From the NCBI GenBank assembly GCA_019635585.1, contig JAHBZE010000001.1, positions 1,240,001 through 1,304,000 of the forward strand: DNA of 64,000 nucleotides, written 5' to 3'. Below the pieces are notes generated by a model. The model saw only the letters and a program-made list of their open reading frames with translations. It was not told where the DNA came from and did no database searches. Position 1 is the first letter of the stretch, and each line of letters starts with the position of its first letter. A program made the position numbers and the translations under genes. This document shows positions 54,287 through 62,307 of the stretch, one piece after another. Origin of the DNA: Xanthobacteraceae bacterium (GTDB lineage: Bacteria > Pseudomonadota > Alphaproteobacteria > Rhizobiales > Xanthobacteraceae).

Positions 54287-55093
54287 CTAGCCGACGGCCT
54301 GCTGCTGATCCTTGCGCTGCGCCTTGTTCTGGAAGAACAGCGCCTGACTGATGACCGCGGAAACCGTCGCGGGCTGATAAGGCTTCGGAATCAGGAACGC
54401 GGGCTCGGGCCGCTCGCCTGTCAGGAAGCGCTCCGGATAAGCGGTGATGAAAATCACCGGCGTCGTAAACGACTTCAGCAATTCGTTCACCGCGTCGAGG
54501 CCGGAACTGCCGTCCGCAAGCTGAATGTCTGCGAGGATGAGACCCGGTTGCTGCTTCTTCGCAATCTGGATTGCTTCGGCATGTGTGCGCGCGATCCCGA
54601 TGACACCGTGACCGAGGCTCTCGACCAGACTTTCGATATCCATCGCGATAAGCGGCTCGTCCTCGATGATGAGCACGTCGGTCGCAATCTCGGATGCGAG
54701 CTCGCGGCCCGCGCCTTCCATAAGATTGCGTACCGTGGGGACATCGACATCGAGAACCCGCGCTGCGTCAGTTTCGCTGAAACCTTCGAGCGCGATCAGG
54801 AGAAATGCCTGCCGCGGCCGCGGCGTGATCTGCGTGATGCGGTGCTCGGCGGGTAGTTTTTTCGAGCCAGGCTCGGTAGCGCCGTTTACGGCCATGGAAT
54901 TCCACAGTTTCGTAAAGGTGCGATAGAGGCCGACACGCGGATCATTCTCGGTTTCCACCGCGCTCGGGTCTTCGATCAGGACCTCGAGCACAGCGGCGAC
55001 ATAGGCGTCACCCGACTGCTGGCTTCCCGTCAACGCACGAGCGTAACGGCGCAAAAACGGCAGATGTGGCGCAATCGTTTGCGATAGGGACAC
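54287..55093 (-). CDS. phyR: PhyR general stress response regulator
   Basis: The GTG 55093 with GGAGGG upstream gives 268 residues starting MSLSQTIAPHLPFLRRYARAL. Residues 1-125 mimic an ECF sigma factor (SLT region). The receiver domain (about 138-260) has the phospho-aspartate D189 in LILADIQLADG. On phosphorylation PhyR binds NepR and frees EcfG. The long frame to 55429 runs through the promoter region and is not coding. Confidence 0.95.
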   Translation of the reverse strand: MSLSQTIAPHLPFLRRYARALTGSQQSGDAYVAAVLEVLIEDPSAVETENDPRVGLYRTFTKLWNSMAVNGATEPGSKKLPAEHRITQITPRPRQAFLLIALEGFSETDAARVLDVDVPTVRNLMEGAGRELASEIATDVLIIEDEPLIAMDIESLVESLGHGVIGIARTHAEAIQIAKKQQPGLILADIQLADGSSGLDAVNELLKSFTTPVIFITAYPERFLTGERPEPAFLIPKPYQPATVSAVISQALFFQNKAQRKDQQQAVG

Positions 55094-55129
55094 TGTGGCC
55101 CTCCCTTTGTTCCCAGCTGTCGCCATCCT

Positions 55130-55154
55130 AACCCGGCCAGCGAATAAAAGTTCC
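55130..55154 (-). promoter_or_regulatory. Sigma-EcfG-type promoter of phyR
   Basis: On the minus strand GGAAC (55154-55150), 16 bp and GGTT (55133-55130) read toward phyR. The -10 differs from CGTT by one base. Confidence 0.7.
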
Positions 55155-55161
55155 ATCGCAT

Positions 55162-55186
55162 GGAACCCCCCGCAAACAAGGGGGTT
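55162..55186 (+). promoter_or_regulatory. Sigma-EcfG-type promoter of nepR-ecfG
   Basis: GGAAC (55162-55166), 16 bp and GGTT (55183-55186) lie back to back with the phyR promoter; only 7 bp separate the two GGAAC elements. This gives EcfG control of its own locus on both sides. Confidence 0.75.
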
Positions 55187-55231
55187 ATAAGGGTTCGACG
55201 CTGGGGCAGCGCCAGGGGTGGGAAAACGCGA

Positions 55232-55462
55232 ATGTCTGAAAAACCTAAAGGACCGGACCCTAATATGAGCAGCCAAGCAATCGCGGGAGCCAAGCCCAAA
55301 TCCGGGGGGCTGGACCGCCAGGTACAAGCCAAGATCGGGCAGCAGTTGCGCGCCATGTACGACGAAGTCGTCGATCAGGGCGTTCCCGACCGTTTCGCCG
55401 AGCTTCTGAAGAAGCTGGATAGCGCGCAAGGCGCTCCGAAAACGGAAGAGGAGCCGCGATAA
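55232..55462 (+). CDS. nepR: NepR anti-sigma factor
   Basis: The ATG 55232 gives 76 residues; ATG 55265 is an alternative. The NepR core VQAKIGQQLRAMYDEVVDQG and PDRFAELLKKLD are intact. NepR holds EcfG inactive until PhyR takes it away. Its stop overlaps the ecfG start (TAATG). Confidence 0.93.
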   Translation: MSEKPKGPDPNMSSQAIAGAKPKSGGLDRQVQAKIGQQLRAMYDEVVDQGVPDRFAELLKKLDSAQGAPKTEEEPR

Positions 55463-56013
55463 TGAAAACCGATCCGGCGACCATGCAAATCATCATGGCA
55501 ATCGTGCCAAAGCTGCGCGCGTTCGCGATTTCGCTCAGCGGCAACGTCGATCGCGCCGACGATCTCGTGCAGGAAACGCTAATGCGCGCGATCGCCAACA
55601 TCGACTCGTTCGAGCCGGGCACTAATATGCAGGCGTGGCTGTTCACGATCCTGCGCAACCGCTTCCGCTCGGAATACCGCAAGCGCCGACGCGAGGTGGA
55701 AGATGCGGATGGTCATTACACCGAAAGCCTAGTCGCGCAGCCCGAGCAGAGCGCCAAGCTCGAATACAAGGAATTGCGTGTGGCGCTCGACAAGCTTCCC
55801 TCCGACCAGCGCGAAGCGCTGATCCTCGTCGGCGCCTCGGGCTTCTCCTACGAAGAGGCCGCCGCCATCTGCGGCTGCGCCGTCGGCACGATTAAGAGCC
55901 GCGTCAATCGTGCGCGCAACCGGCTCGCGACCGAACTCGACGTAAAGTCGGCGGAAGATTTCGGTCCCGACCGCAACACGCGTGCGGTGATCGCCGCCAA
56001 CGAACGCCGCTAA
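55462..56013 (+). CDS. ecfG: ECF sigma factor EcfG
   Basis: The 183-residue ECF15-type sigma factor has region 2 ([34 protein letters not shown], residues about 33-66) and region 4 ([23 protein letters not shown] and [17 protein letters not shown]). It is coupled to nepR and directs GGAAC-N16/17-(C)GTT promoters seen around the locus. Confidence 0.95.
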   Translation: MKTDPATMQIIMAIVPKLRAFAISLSGNVDRADDLVQETLMRAIANIDSFEPGTNMQAWLFTILRNRFRSEYRKRRREVEDADGHYTESLVAQPEQSAKLEYKELRVALDKLPSDQREALILVGASGFSYEEAAAICGCAVGTIKSRVNRARNRLATELDVKSAEDFGPDRNTRAVIAANERR

Positions 56014-56017
56014 TTTC

Positions 56018-56043
56018 GGAACCAAGTTCCCACGAAGCCGGTT
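56018..56043 (+). promoter_or_regulatory. Sigma-EcfG-type promoter
   Basis: GGAAC (56018-56022), 17 bp and GGTT (56040-56043) lie 52 bp upstream of the DUF1328 gene, immediately after ecfG. Confidence 0.6.
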
Positions 56044-56095
56044 GTCTCCGCGAAGGCGCAATATATCGCGCCGCTCATCAATGGGAGACGAAACC

Positions 56096-56275
56096 ATGAT
56101 TGGCTGGGCAATTACTTTCCTCCTTATCGCGTTGATCGCTGGCACACTCGGCTTCGGCGTGATCGCCGGCACCGCGTTCGAATTTGCGAAGATCGTGTTT
56201 TTCGTAGCGATCGTGCTGTTTGCGATTTCCGCAGTCGTCGGCCTGTTTCGCGGGCGTTCGCCGGACGTACCGTAA
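56096..56275 (+). CDS. DUF1328 (UPF0391) small membrane protein
   Basis: The ATG 56096 gives 59 residues, [20 protein letters not shown] and a second membrane helix, the DUF1328 pattern with the [12 protein letters not shown] turn. Such proteins are often stress-induced in alphaproteobacteria. An EcfG-type promoter lies upstream. Confidence 0.92.
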   Translation: MIGWAITFLLIALIAGTLGFGVIAGTAFEFAKIVFFVAIVLFAISAVVGLFRGRSPDVP

Positions 56276-56362
56276 ATCCGACGTCAAAACTTCTCCCCCG
56301 TGATGCACGGCATCGCGGGGGCTCCGTTTGCCATTCTTCATTCCATTTCAAAGGAGATCATC

Positions 56363-56851
56363 ATGAGCATTCGTATGCGCGCTTTGAGCGCAGTCGCGGT
56401 AACGGCGCTTGCGGCCACCACGGCCATCGCCACTGCGCAGCCGCAGGATCGCGTGCAGGCCGGCACGCTGAACTGCGATATTTCCGCGGGCCTCGGTCTC
56501 ATCATCGGTTCGCAGAAAGAAGTGACCTGCCAGTTCATTCCGGCGGACAACAACAGCTCGCGTGAGGTTTATGTCGGCGTCATCAACAAGTTTGGCCTCG
56601 ATATTGGAGCGACCGCGCAGGGCCAGATGGTCTGGAACGTGTTTGCGCCGACGAGCCGTCCGGTCGCAGCACTCAGCGGCGACTATATCGGCGCGGGCGC
56701 GGAAGCGACCGTCGCTGTCGGTCTCGGCGCGAATGTGCTCGTTGGCGGCAATAACCGGACGGTCGCCTTGCAGCCAGTTTCGATCCAGGGCCAGACGGGC
56801 CTGAATGTCGCCGCCGGCGTCACGGAACTGAAGCTTCGTCCGGTTCGCTAA
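56363..56851 (+). CDS. DUF992 exported protein
   Basis: The ATG 56363 behind AAAGGAG gives 162 residues with a signal peptide (AVAVTALAATTAIATAQP). The DUF992 domain follows: AGTLNCDISAGLGLIIGSQK, VTCQF and YVGVINKFGLDIG. Function unknown; common in Rhizobiales. Confidence 0.9.
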   Translation: MSIRMRALSAVAVTALAATTAIATAQPQDRVQAGTLNCDISAGLGLIIGSQKEVTCQFIPADNNSSREVYVGVINKFGLDIGATAQGQMVWNVFAPTSRPVAALSGDYIGAGAEATVAVGLGANVLVGGNNRTVALQPVSIQGQTGLNVAAGVTELKLRPVR

Positions 56852-56875
56852 TTCAGTTCTTCCCAAAATGGATTG

Positions 56876-56903
56876 CGGCCGCTCGAAAGAGCGGCCGTTT
56901 TTT
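56876..56903 (+). terminator. Rho-independent terminator
   Basis: CGGCCGCTC (56876-56884), loop GAAA and GAGCGGCCG (56889-56897) are followed by T6. It ends the DUF992 gene. Confidence 0.85.
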
Positions 56904-56985
56904 CTTTCTGCTTTTTGGCGACGCCGTGACCGGAATGCGGCTCACACCGCCATGTGGAACCGCAACCTAGCGTGACGCGATTTCC

Positions 56986-57011
56986 GGAACGATGCGAGAG
57001 AGGCCCGCGTT
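56986..57011 (+). promoter_or_regulatory. Sigma-EcfG-type promoter
   Basis: GGAAC (56986-56990), 17 bp and CGTT (57008-57011) lie 40 bp upstream of the DUF1236 gene. Confidence 0.75.
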
Positions 57012-57051
57012 TTCGTCTGTCACGATTTTCACGCAGACGGGAGAAAGAACC

Positions 57052-57420
57052 ATGACCCATTCACTCAAAGCTGCCCTGCTCGGCGCCGCGATCCTGTCGT
57101 TGCCGGCAGCCGCGCTCGCGCAGACGACGACGATCACCACGACCACCCGCACCGAACGCGGGCCGGTGGTGCTGACGCCGGATCAGCGCACGACCGTTTA
57201 TCGCCGCGTGATTCGCGAGGAGCGCGCCGTGCCGCGCGGTCCGGTGGTCGAATATCAGGTCGGCACGAGGGTGCCGCGCGAGGTCGAATTGCGAGCCTTC
57301 GACGACGACGTCTACGTCGAAGCGCCCGCGCTTCGCCGCTATCGCTATGTTCACGTGAACAACCAGCTCGTGCTGGTTGACCCGGAAACCAGCGAGGTCG
57401 TCGAAATCATTCACGACTAA
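57052..57420 (+). CDS. DUF1236 exported protein
   Basis: The ATG 57052 behind GGAGAAAG gives 122 residues: a signal peptide (LLGAAILSLPAAALAQ), a threonine-rich linker, and a DUF1236 domain ending YRYVHVNNQLVLVDPETSEV. Its EcfG-type promoter fits a periplasmic stress protein. Function unknown. Confidence 0.88.
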   Translation: MTHSLKAALLGAAILSLPAAALAQTTTITTTTRTERGPVVLTPDQRTTVYRRVIREERAVPRGPVVEYQVGTRVPREVELRAFDDDVYVEAPALRRYRYVHVNNQLVLVDPETSEVVEIIHD

Positions 57421-57430
57421 GCTAGATAAG

Positions 57431-57463
57431 AAAAAACTCCGGGCTGCGGCCCGGAGTTTTTTT
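57431..57463. terminator. Bidirectional terminator
   Basis: ACTCCGGG (57436-57443) pairs with CCCGGAGT (57450-57457), with A6 before and T7 after the hairpin. It can end both the DUF1236 gene and the convergent antiporter gene. Confidence 0.88.
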
Positions 57464-59267
57464 ATGGCTTCGCGGCAGGCGCGGGTTCGCCTTCCGGATC
57501 GATCGGCGCCTGCTTGCCGGTGACCAAGGCAAGATTGCCGCGAATGAGCTGGCGCCCGGCGTAGATGCCGCCAACAATCTGCATCTCGAAGCGCTCGCGG
57601 TCGTTGCGGATTACGTCTTCCATCACTTCCTGCACTTCGTCATCCGGAACGCCGAGTTCTTTCAACGCTTCTCTGCCGAAGGCGACCGCGGAATTGAGGA
57701 CCTCGCGTATCTGATAATCGACGCCCATGCGCACAAGCTCGAGCGCATGTTCGCGGTCGAAGGCGCGCACCATGACCTTGACGAGCGGAAACTCGGCCTT
57801 CACCAGTTCCACAATCTTGTTCGCCGCGGCCCAGTCGTTGATGCAGACCAAGATCGCCTGCGCTCTCCTAGCGCCCGCCGCCTGCAGCACGTGCAGATGC
57901 GTGCCGTCGCCGTAATAAACTTTGAAGCCGAAATCGCCCGCGTCGCGAATGATCTGGGTCTGGTTGTCGATGATCGAAATGTCGATGCCGCGCGCGAGCA
58001 AGGGCTGGCTCACGACCTGACCGAAACGGCCGAAGCCGATGATGAGCACGCTACCCGATAGATCTTCCACCGCTTCGACGCCGTCCATCGATTGCTTCTC
58101 TTTCGGCAGCACCCAGCGCAGCGCGAAAACCAGAAGCGGCGTCAAGATCATCGACACGATGATCGCGGCCGTCATCAGCGCATTCACTTGTGTCGTGAAA
58201 ATTCCGGCCTGTGTGGCCGCCGCATACAGAACGAAGGCGAATTCGCCGCCCTGCGCCATCATCGCCGCGCGATAGAGCCCTTCGCTATGCTTGCTGCGTA
58301 AACGCGCGACGGCATAGATGCCGATGGCTTTGACCAGCATGAACGAGAGTGTGCCTGCGAGAATCAGCGGCCATTGCTTCGCCATCAGCGCGACGTCGAT
58401 CGACATGCCGACGCCCATGAAGAACAGTCCCAGCAGAATGCCACGAAACGGCTCGATGTCGGCTTCAAGCTGATGGCGGAAGGTCGATTCGGAGAGTAGT
58501 ACGCCGGCGAGGAACGCACCCATCGCCATCGAAAGGCCGCTGACCTCCATGATCAACGCCGCACCCAGCACGACAAGGAGTGCTGCCGCCGTCATCACTT
58601 CACGCGCATGCGATTCCGCGAGCAGCCGGAAGAACGGGCTGAGCAACCAGACGCCGGCCGCAACCAGTAGCGCAACCGCGCCGCCTGCAATCGCGATCGC
58701 CTGCCAGTATTCGCTGGGCGCAAGTTTCGCAGCGCCCGGCGTCAGAAGCGTCACCAGAATAAGCAGCGGGACGATCGCAAGATCCTCGAGCAAAAGAATC
58801 GAAACGATACGCTGTCCGCGCGGCGAGGAAATTTCCCTCCGTTCTTCGAGCAACTGCATGACGATCGCGGTCGAGGTCAGCACGAAGCCCATCGAAGCGA
58901 AGAAGGAAACGAGCGGCGACAGCCCCCAGGCCATGCCGGTAAGCGTGAGAAGCAGGCCGCAGACCAGAACCTGCGCGACGCCGAGGCCGAAAATTTCCTT
59001 GCGCAGGCTCCAGAGCCGCGAAGGCTGCATCTCGAGCCCGATCACGAACAGGAACATCACGACGCCAAGTTCGGCGATGTGCAGGATCGCCTGCGGATCG
59101 GAGAAGAGACCGAAACCGAAGGGACCGATGGCGAGACCCGCCGCGAGATAACCGAGCACCGAGCCGAGCCCTATTCGCCGGAAGATCGGCACCGCAACGA
59201 CGCCGGCCGCCAGGAGGGCCACGACCTGAACGAGCTGGGATCCGGCTTCGTGCGCTTCGGCGGCCAT
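57462..59267 (-). CDS. CPA2-family cation:proton antiporter with RCK domain (Kef/YbaL-type)
   Basis: The 601-residue protein has about 12 membrane helices in the first 385 residues, including EMQPSRLWSLRKEIFGLG and SMAMGAFLAGVLLSES, followed by a RCK_N Rossmann domain (VLIIGFGRFGQVVSQPLLARG) and a C-terminal extension. It resembles KefB/YbaL potassium efflux systems. It sits just left of the second element boundary. Confidence 0.9.
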   Translation of the reverse strand: MAAEAHEAGSQLVQVVALLAAGVVAVPIFRRIGLGSVLGYLAAGLAIGPFGFGLFSDPQAILHIAELGVVMFLFVIGLEMQPSRLWSLRKEIFGLGVAQVLVCGLLLTLTGMAWGLSPLVSFFASMGFVLTSTAIVMQLLEERREISSPRGQRIVSILLLEDLAIVPLLILVTLLTPGAAKLAPSEYWQAIAIAGGAVALLVAAGVWLLSPFFRLLAESHAREVMTAAALLVVLGAALIMEVSGLSMAMGAFLAGVLLSESTFRHQLEADIEPFRGILLGLFFMGVGMSIDVALMAKQWPLILAGTLSFMLVKAIGIYAVARLRSKHSEGLYRAAMMAQGGEFAFVLYAAATQAGIFTTQVNALMTAAIIVSMILTPLLVFALRWVLPKEKQSMDGVEAVEDLSGSVLIIGFGRFGQVVSQPLLARGIDISIIDNQTQIIRDAGDFGFKVYYGDGTHLHVLQAAGARRAQAILVCINDWAAANKIVELVKAEFPLVKVMVRAFDREHALELVRMGVDYQIREVLNSAVAFGREALKELGVPDDEVQEVMEDVIRNDRERFEMQIVGGIYAGRQLIRGNLALVTGKQAPIDPEGEPAPAAKP

Positions 59268-59352
59268 GTGGTTTCTCCAAATTCAAAAGCAGCGCCGACT
59301 TCCGGGGGCGGAACCCGGCCGGACGCAACGTCTCATTATATGCGGAAGAGAA

Positions 59353-59397
59353 TGGCGCGCTCGGAGAGATTCGAACTCCCGACCCCCAGATTCGTAG
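59353..59397 (-). other. tRNA-Arg (ACG) 3' fragment, attachment site of second element
   Basis: On the minus strand the 45 nt carry an anticodon loop CTACGAA, the following stem strand, a T-arm with GGGAGTTCGAATCTCTC, and the acceptor strand CGAGCGCG with CCA. The 5' half (acceptor, D-arm and anticodon 5' strand) is absent. Such 3' fragments mark one end of an element integrated in a tRNA gene. The intact gene should be at the other end, to the right of this window. Confidence 0.8.
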
Positions 59398-59548
59398 TCA
59401 CTTTGTCGCTATGTCACTGACATTCTTTGTCATTCCTTGAGCGATATTTTCGACGTTGTCACGCGCATTCCGATTCCTAGGCTGATACCGAAATTTCTGC
59501 ATTTGCAGCGCCGGTGTTTCCCCGGTGCTGCCCCAGGGACCAGCCAAG

Positions 59549-60835
59549 ATGACTACAGCCCGCATTAGCAAGCGAACGATCGAAGCCATTGAGGCTAGAA
59601 GTTCGGAGTTCACGGTCTGGGATGAAGCGCTGCGCTGCTTTGGGATCCGGGTTCGACCTTCAGGCGCAAAATCGTTTGTCGTCGTCTACAGGGCCGGTGC
59701 GGGGCGCGGGGCGCCTGTGCGGCGCTTCACCATCGCGGCGGTGGGAAAAATCACGCCAGAGCGCGCGAGGGCTCGCGCCAAGATCATCCTCGGCGCTGTG
59801 GCCCACGGAAATGATCCGGCTGGCCAAAAGACCACTGAGCGCGGAACGCCGACCGTGGCGGAACTGGCGGATCGTTTCATGGCGGACCACGTGCGCCCCA
59901 AACGAAAACCCGCGACGGCAGAGTTCTATCGGGACATTCTAGACCGCATCGTTAAGCCCGCCATCGGCACCACGAAGGCCGACAAGCTCACGCGGCTTCA
60001 GGTCGGCAAGCTGCATTCGTCGCTCGCTGATACCCCCTTTCAGGCCAACCGTGTGCTTGCCGTGATAGGAAGTATGTATGCCTTTGGAAGCCGAGCGGGG
60101 CTTGCACCGGAGAGCGCTAATCCGGCGCGTGGAATCGACAAGTTCAAGGAAGGAAGACGCGAAAGATTTTTGACCGGCCACGAACTGGAGCGACTGGGCA
60201 GCGCTATCCGCGAGGCGGAGTCTGTTGGCATCCCTTGGGTGGTGGATGAATCCAAGCCTAACGCCAAGCACGTGCCGAAAATAAGACGTTCCACCAAAAT
60301 CGAGCCCTCTGCAGCTGCAGCACTTCGTTTGCTGCTCTTCACCGGATGCCGGCTTCGAGAAATCTTGCATCTGCATTGGAAATACGTTGATTTCGAACGT
60401 GGTTGCCTGTTCCTTCCTGACAGTAAGACCGGTCGAAAGACTGTTATCCTCAACGCTCCAGCTCTTGCAGTACTCAGTCAGTTGGAGAGGGTTGGTCCGT
60501 ATGTGGTGCCGGGCAACGACCCGCAGCAACCGCGCCACGACTTGAAACGTCCCTGGGAAATAATAACGAGGCGCGCCAGACTAGATGGCGTTCGACTGCA
60601 CGATCTGCGTCACACCTACGCCAGTTTTGGAGCTGGTGGAGGCCTAGGACTGCCCATCATTGGTCGATTGCTTGGGCACTCGCACCCCTCCACGACAGCG
60701 CGATATGCTCACTTAGATAGCGATCCCCTCAAGCTTGCTTCGGAAGCGATCGCTAAGAGGATCGCTGCTGCACTTGACGGGCAAAAAGTTGCAGCGGCGG
60801 GTGTGCTTGAAAAATGGTCCTCATATTCGAACTGA
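59549..60835 (+). CDS. Tyrosine integrase of the second element
   Basis: The ATG 59549 gives 428 residues: an N-terminal DUF4102-like domain (FGIRVRPSGAKSFVVVYRAG), a SAM-like core and the catalytic R (TGCRLREIL), HDLRHT, LLGHS and the tyrosine in TARYAHL. It is 150 bp from the tRNA-Arg fragment and points into the element, the usual arrangement of int beside att. Confidence 0.93.
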   Translation: MTTARISKRTIEAIEARSSEFTVWDEALRCFGIRVRPSGAKSFVVVYRAGAGRGAPVRRFTIAAVGKITPERARARAKIILGAVAHGNDPAGQKTTERGTPTVAELADRFMADHVRPKRKPATAEFYRDILDRIVKPAIGTTKADKLTRLQVGKLHSSLADTPFQANRVLAVIGSMYAFGSRAGLAPESANPARGIDKFKEGRRERFLTGHELERLGSAIREAESVGIPWVVDESKPNAKHVPKIRRSTKIEPSAAAALRLLLFTGCRLREILHLHWKYVDFERGCLFLPDSKTGRKTVILNAPALAVLSQLERVGPYVVPGNDPQQPRHDLKRPWEIITRRARLDGVRLHDLRHTYASFGAGGGLGLPIIGRLLGHSHPSTTARYAHLDSDPLKLASEAIAKRIAAALDGQKVAAAGVLEKWSSYSN

Positions 60836-60894
60836 GTTAAGGGCGGGCCGGTGCTAAGAAAATCTGGCTTGACGTCATAGCGATTTGCGTTGAC

Positions 60895-60954
60895 TGTCCT
60901 TTGTCCTAGGACAGCGGACAGACAACGGCGCGCTGTCCTAGACCCGAGGACAGC
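60895..60954. promoter_or_regulatory. TGTCCT/AGGACA repeat operator of toxin-antitoxin-like pair
   Basis: TGTCCT occurs at 60895 and 60902; TGTCCTAGGACA (60902-60913) is a perfect palindrome. GCTGTCCT (60932-60939) and AGGACAGC (60947-60954) form an 8-bp inverted repeat just before the ATG 60958. The cluster is likely bound by the HTH protein it precedes. Confidence 0.7.
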
Positions 60955-60957
60955 CAA

Positions 60958-61515
60958 ATGAAAAGCCAAGATATCGTTATCTTGCTTAAATTAGTAAGTT
61001 TGGAATGGGAGAACCAGCGGCGAACTCAAGAGTTCGCTCCCGGCGAGGACCCGTTTTCAGCTCGTGGACTAGAGGCGTCACTCGGAATTAGCAAAACGGA
61101 GGTCAATGCTTCTATCAATAGGAGCATCGCTTCTGGGCTGGCACTCAAAGATTTCGACTCCGAACGTATAAAGCCCAACCGCCGCGACCTCTGCAACTTT
61201 ATCATCTATGGAATAAGGTTCGCATTTCCGGGCAAACCCGGTCGCATGACGCGAGGCCTGCCCACCGCCTTTAACGCTCCACCTCTAAAACGAATGCTCA
61301 TTAGCGCAGGTGAATACATTTACGTGTGGCCGTACGCTAAAGGCAAAGACATAGGACAATCGGTAGAGCCGCTATTCAAGAGTGTCCCTGGGGCAGCGTT
61401 GAAAGATGAGAGGCTATACGAGTATCTCGCACTCGTTGATGCTCTCAGACTCGGGAATCAGAGAGAAAGGGGGCTAGCCTCCGAACTTATTTCGAAGAGG
61501 CTTTTGACTAAGTGA
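60958..61515 (+). CDS. AbiEi-like winged-helix protein (probable antitoxin)
   Basis: The 185-residue protein has an N-terminal winged helix (about 1-65, with FSARGLEASLGISKTEVNASINRSIASGLALKD split by a short loop) and a C-terminal helical region. It is followed by a nucleotidyltransferase gene with GTGA overlap at 61512-61515. The pair has the form of type IV AbiE-like systems, in which this partner represses its own promoter and neutralises the enzyme. The repeats upstream support that. Confidence 0.7.
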   Translation: MKSQDIVILLKLVSLEWENQRRTQEFAPGEDPFSARGLEASLGISKTEVNASINRSIASGLALKDFDSERIKPNRRDLCNFIIYGIRFAFPGKPGRMTRGLPTAFNAPPLKRMLISAGEYIYVWPYAKGKDIGQSVEPLFKSVPGAALKDERLYEYLALVDALRLGNQRERGLASELISKRLLTK

Positions 61516-62216
61516 TCTCTGCGAAGCACCAACTTAACTTTATGCTGCAAGCAGTCGCAGAAGCTCTTGGCAATGAGCTTCGTAAGCGACTGGTTTTTGT
61601 CGGTGGATGCACAACTGCCCTCTTTGTTACTGACCCGATCGCGCTTGAAGAGGTGCGCGCAACAGATGACGTAGACCTGATAGTCGACCTTGTAGGTTCC
61701 GCCCAATGGGCACAACTTCAGGAAGAACTACGTCAAAAAGGGTTCGCAGAAGATCCGAGCGACGAGGTGATTTGCCGAATGCGCCTCCAAGGTCTCAAGG
61801 TCGATTTTATGCCCGATGACGAACGCATTCTCGGCTTCACAAACCGTTGGTATGCCAGAGGCATTGAGTCAGCTCAAAATTATCCTTTAACCGATAAGCT
61901 GCACATAAAACTTCTTTCGCCCGTACTGTTCTTAGCAACTAAGCTGGAAGCATACCTTGGCCGAGGCAAAAATGACCTTTTAGGAAGTCGTGATGCTGAA
62001 GACATTCTTCTTGTAGTCGACGGCCGGCAAGAACTAGTCGATGAAATACAAGAAGCAGACGAAGATATTCAAAGTTACGTTGCAGAACAATTTCGCGCAC
62101 TGCTCAAACATAGGGATTTTGATCACTTTTTAGTTGGTAACATCCGAGGCTCTGAAGACCGCATCGCGGTTGTAAAAGAGCGCTTTGTCACCATAAGCAA
62201 CAGCGACCAAAAATAG
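61512..62216 (+). CDS. AbiEii-like nucleotidyltransferase (probable toxin)
   Basis: The GTG start overlaps the HTH stop. The 234-residue protein has a nucleotidyltransferase core: VGG at 30-32 and TDDVD with D52, D53 and D55, followed by a C-terminal extension. Such enzymes (AbiEii, MenT) modify tRNA ends or transfer NMP to targets and cause growth arrest. Target unknown. It lies in the variable part of the second element and probably serves phage defence or element maintenance. Confidence 0.75.
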   Translation: MISAKHQLNFMLQAVAEALGNELRKRLVFVGGCTTALFVTDPIALEEVRATDDVDLIVDLVGSAQWAQLQEELRQKGFAEDPSDEVICRMRLQGLKVDFMPDDERILGFTNRWYARGIESAQNYPLTDKLHIKLLSPVLFLATKLEAYLGRGKNDLLGSRDAEDILLVVDGRQELVDEIQEADEDIQSYVAEQFRALLKHRDFDHFLVGNIRGSEDRIAVVKERFVTISNSDQK

Positions 62217-62307
62217 TTTACTGTACATAGAAAGCCTCTGCACATAACTGCGAAGTAGCTTTGATTATGTTGGTGGATCGCCCTTGCTCAAGAATAAGTC
62301 GATGATC

